64,000 nt of DNA from Congeria kusceri (lineage: Eukaryota > Mollusca > Bivalvia > Myida > Dreissenidae), in NCBI GenBank assembly GCA_027627225.1, contig CM051027.1:42407618-42471617 (forward strand). The letters run 5' to 3'. Positions 63,016 through 64,000 of this stretch are shown here, piece after piece. A program made the position numbers and the translations under genes. Below the pieces are notes generated by a model. It was not told where the DNA came from. It saw nothing but the letters and a program-made list of their open reading frames with translations, and ran no database searches. Positions within the stretch are counted from its first letter, which is position 1. Each line of letters opens with the position of its first letter.

Positions 63016-64000
63016 ATGGATATAACTGAAAGCTACAAACACTGTAGCCACATTCATTTTGAGGTATCGTGTTCGGAAGTGCTTTTGCCATATAACTATG
63101 ATATTGCCAAGCGTTTCTCTATTCGTTGTGGCAAATTGTGTCTCTGGAGAAGAATCATCTCAGTTAGCGACCCGTTTCGAAGTTCACAATGTATGTTTAT
63201 GTAAAAACTATGAAATATATGCAAAACAGTTTGCAACGTAATGTATACGTTTCGTAATGTTGGCGTTTCCGGTAAAACCTGCGAATGGATATAATTGAAA
63301 GCTATAAACACTGTAGCCACACTACTGTCACATTCATATTAAGGTTTCGACTCCGGAACCGCTTTCGCAATATAACTACAATATTGGAAAGCATTTATAG
63401 CTTCGTAGTGCTGAATTGCGTCCTTCGAGATGAATCATTGCGATATCATTGCGACAGAGCAAATATCTTAGTAAGCGACACGTTTGGAGCAAATAGATAA
63501 TCGATGTTTATACAAGAAATATGAAATGTATCCAAAACAGTTTGCAACGTATTGTATGCGATTTTATCGGCGGTTCCGGTGAAACCTGCCAATTGAAATA
63601 AATGGGAGTTATAACTGAGGTAGCAACCCCAATTTTATATTGATCTTTTGACAATATGAAGCGCATTCACTTTGCCAAGCGTTTTACTTTTCGTCGGGCT
63701 TACTTGAATATTTTCGCTCGAATCTTTGCTATACTTTGGAGAGTGTAAATTATTCAGATAGCGACGCGTTCGAAGTTCACAATTGATGTTTATGTACAAA
63801 CTATCAAATGTATCCAAAACAGTTTGCAACGTTTCGTTATATTGACGTTTCCGGTGAAACTTGCGAATGGTTATAATTTAAAGCTACAAACAGTGTAGCC
63901 ACACTAGTGTCACATTCATTTTTAAGGTATCGTGTTCGCAAGAGCTTTCGCAAGACATAAGTCTCCAAGCGTTTCTCTTTTCGTAGTGTCGAATACTGCA
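63016..64000 (+). repeat. Partial HOR unit 33 at right edge (M1, M2, M3*, start of M4)
   Basis: M1, M2 and an M3* monomer are followed by the first part of M4, where the window stops. The presence of M3* makes a following M5v and nonamer likely but this cannot be seen. Private changes include 'acgtttggagc' near 63485 and 'aaattattcag' near 63752. Confidence 0.93.

Larger units (their letters stand above)
1..64000. repeat. Satellite higher-order repeat array filling the window
   Basis: Every base falls in a head-to-tail repeat whose main period is 1739 bp; for example the M1 start recurs at 951, 2690, 5293 and 7035. All units have the same orientation and I found no inversion or foreign insert. 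Units are nearly identical, differing by eye at a few positions each, while the six monomers inside a unit are strongly diverged. High identity between multimers with low identity between monomers defines a higher-order repeat satellite. The array continues beyond both edges. A centromeric, pericentromeric or other heterochromatic location is inferred from repeat class only. Strand is arbitrary. Confidence 0.97.

Noticed and set aside
1..64000. CRISPR array or bacterial repeat locus
   Set aside because: The repeats are contiguous and 269-322 bp long, with no short repeat/unique spacer alternation and no cas-like genes.
1..64000. rDNA spacer, histone cluster or another tandem gene family
   Set aside because: No rRNA-, tRNA- or histone-like sequence occurs in the 1739-bp unit, and the unit is fully accounted for by six related monomers.

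Overview
The whole 64 kb window is one uninterrupted head-to-tail satellite DNA array. I see no protein-coding gene, rRNA, tRNA, transposon or unique flanking sequence. It starts in the last bases of one repeat and ends inside another, so the array runs past both edges. The host looks eukaryotic, because tens of kb of near-identical, higher-order tandem repeats are typical of (peri)centromeric or other heterochromatin. GC is roughly 38-40% by eye and CpG is not visibly depleted, which fits an invertebrate such as an insect better than a heavily CpG-methylated genome. I cannot name the species.

The basic unit is a 1739-bp higher-order repeat (HOR) of six diverged monomers, named here M1 (269 bp), M2 (307), M3 (275), M4 (322), M5 (276) and M6 (290). 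M1, M2, M4 and M5 belong to one family (A). M3 and M6 form a second family (B) and are very similar to each other. The order is therefore A-A-B-A-A-B, a diverged dimer of an ancestral trimer. Most monomer boundaries carry a CCGGT-centred mini-palindrome, and every monomer carries an AAAC(A/T)GTTT box near its 3' end. That box is degenerate in M4, and the M4/M5 boundary has lost the CCGGT element.

Layout, counting from the start of M1: a partial unit (1-950), then 32 complete units, then a partial unit from 63016. The complete units are 21 hexamers (1730-1742 bp), 9 nonamers (2603-2612 bp, one extra B-A-A block of 873 bp), one trimer (866 bp, 28786-29651) and one unit with a 546-bp deletion (32263-33455). 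The two length classes follow from unequal exchange between M3 and M6: M3+M4+M5 is 873 bp, M6+M1+M2 is 866 bp, and their sum is 1739. Hybrid M6/M3 and M3/M6 monomers sit where this predicts. Above the HOR there are recent tandem duplications with periods of 3481, 4351, 2603 and 3478 bp, traced by shared private variants.

No genes work together here. The candidate functional elements are the conserved boxes, a 7-bp-stem hairpin in an M4-specific insert, and a 30-codon cationic mini-ORF present in nearly all B monomers. All are speculative. The strongest content of the window is a readable record of how a satellite array evolves by unequal crossing-over, segmental duplication and local conversion.
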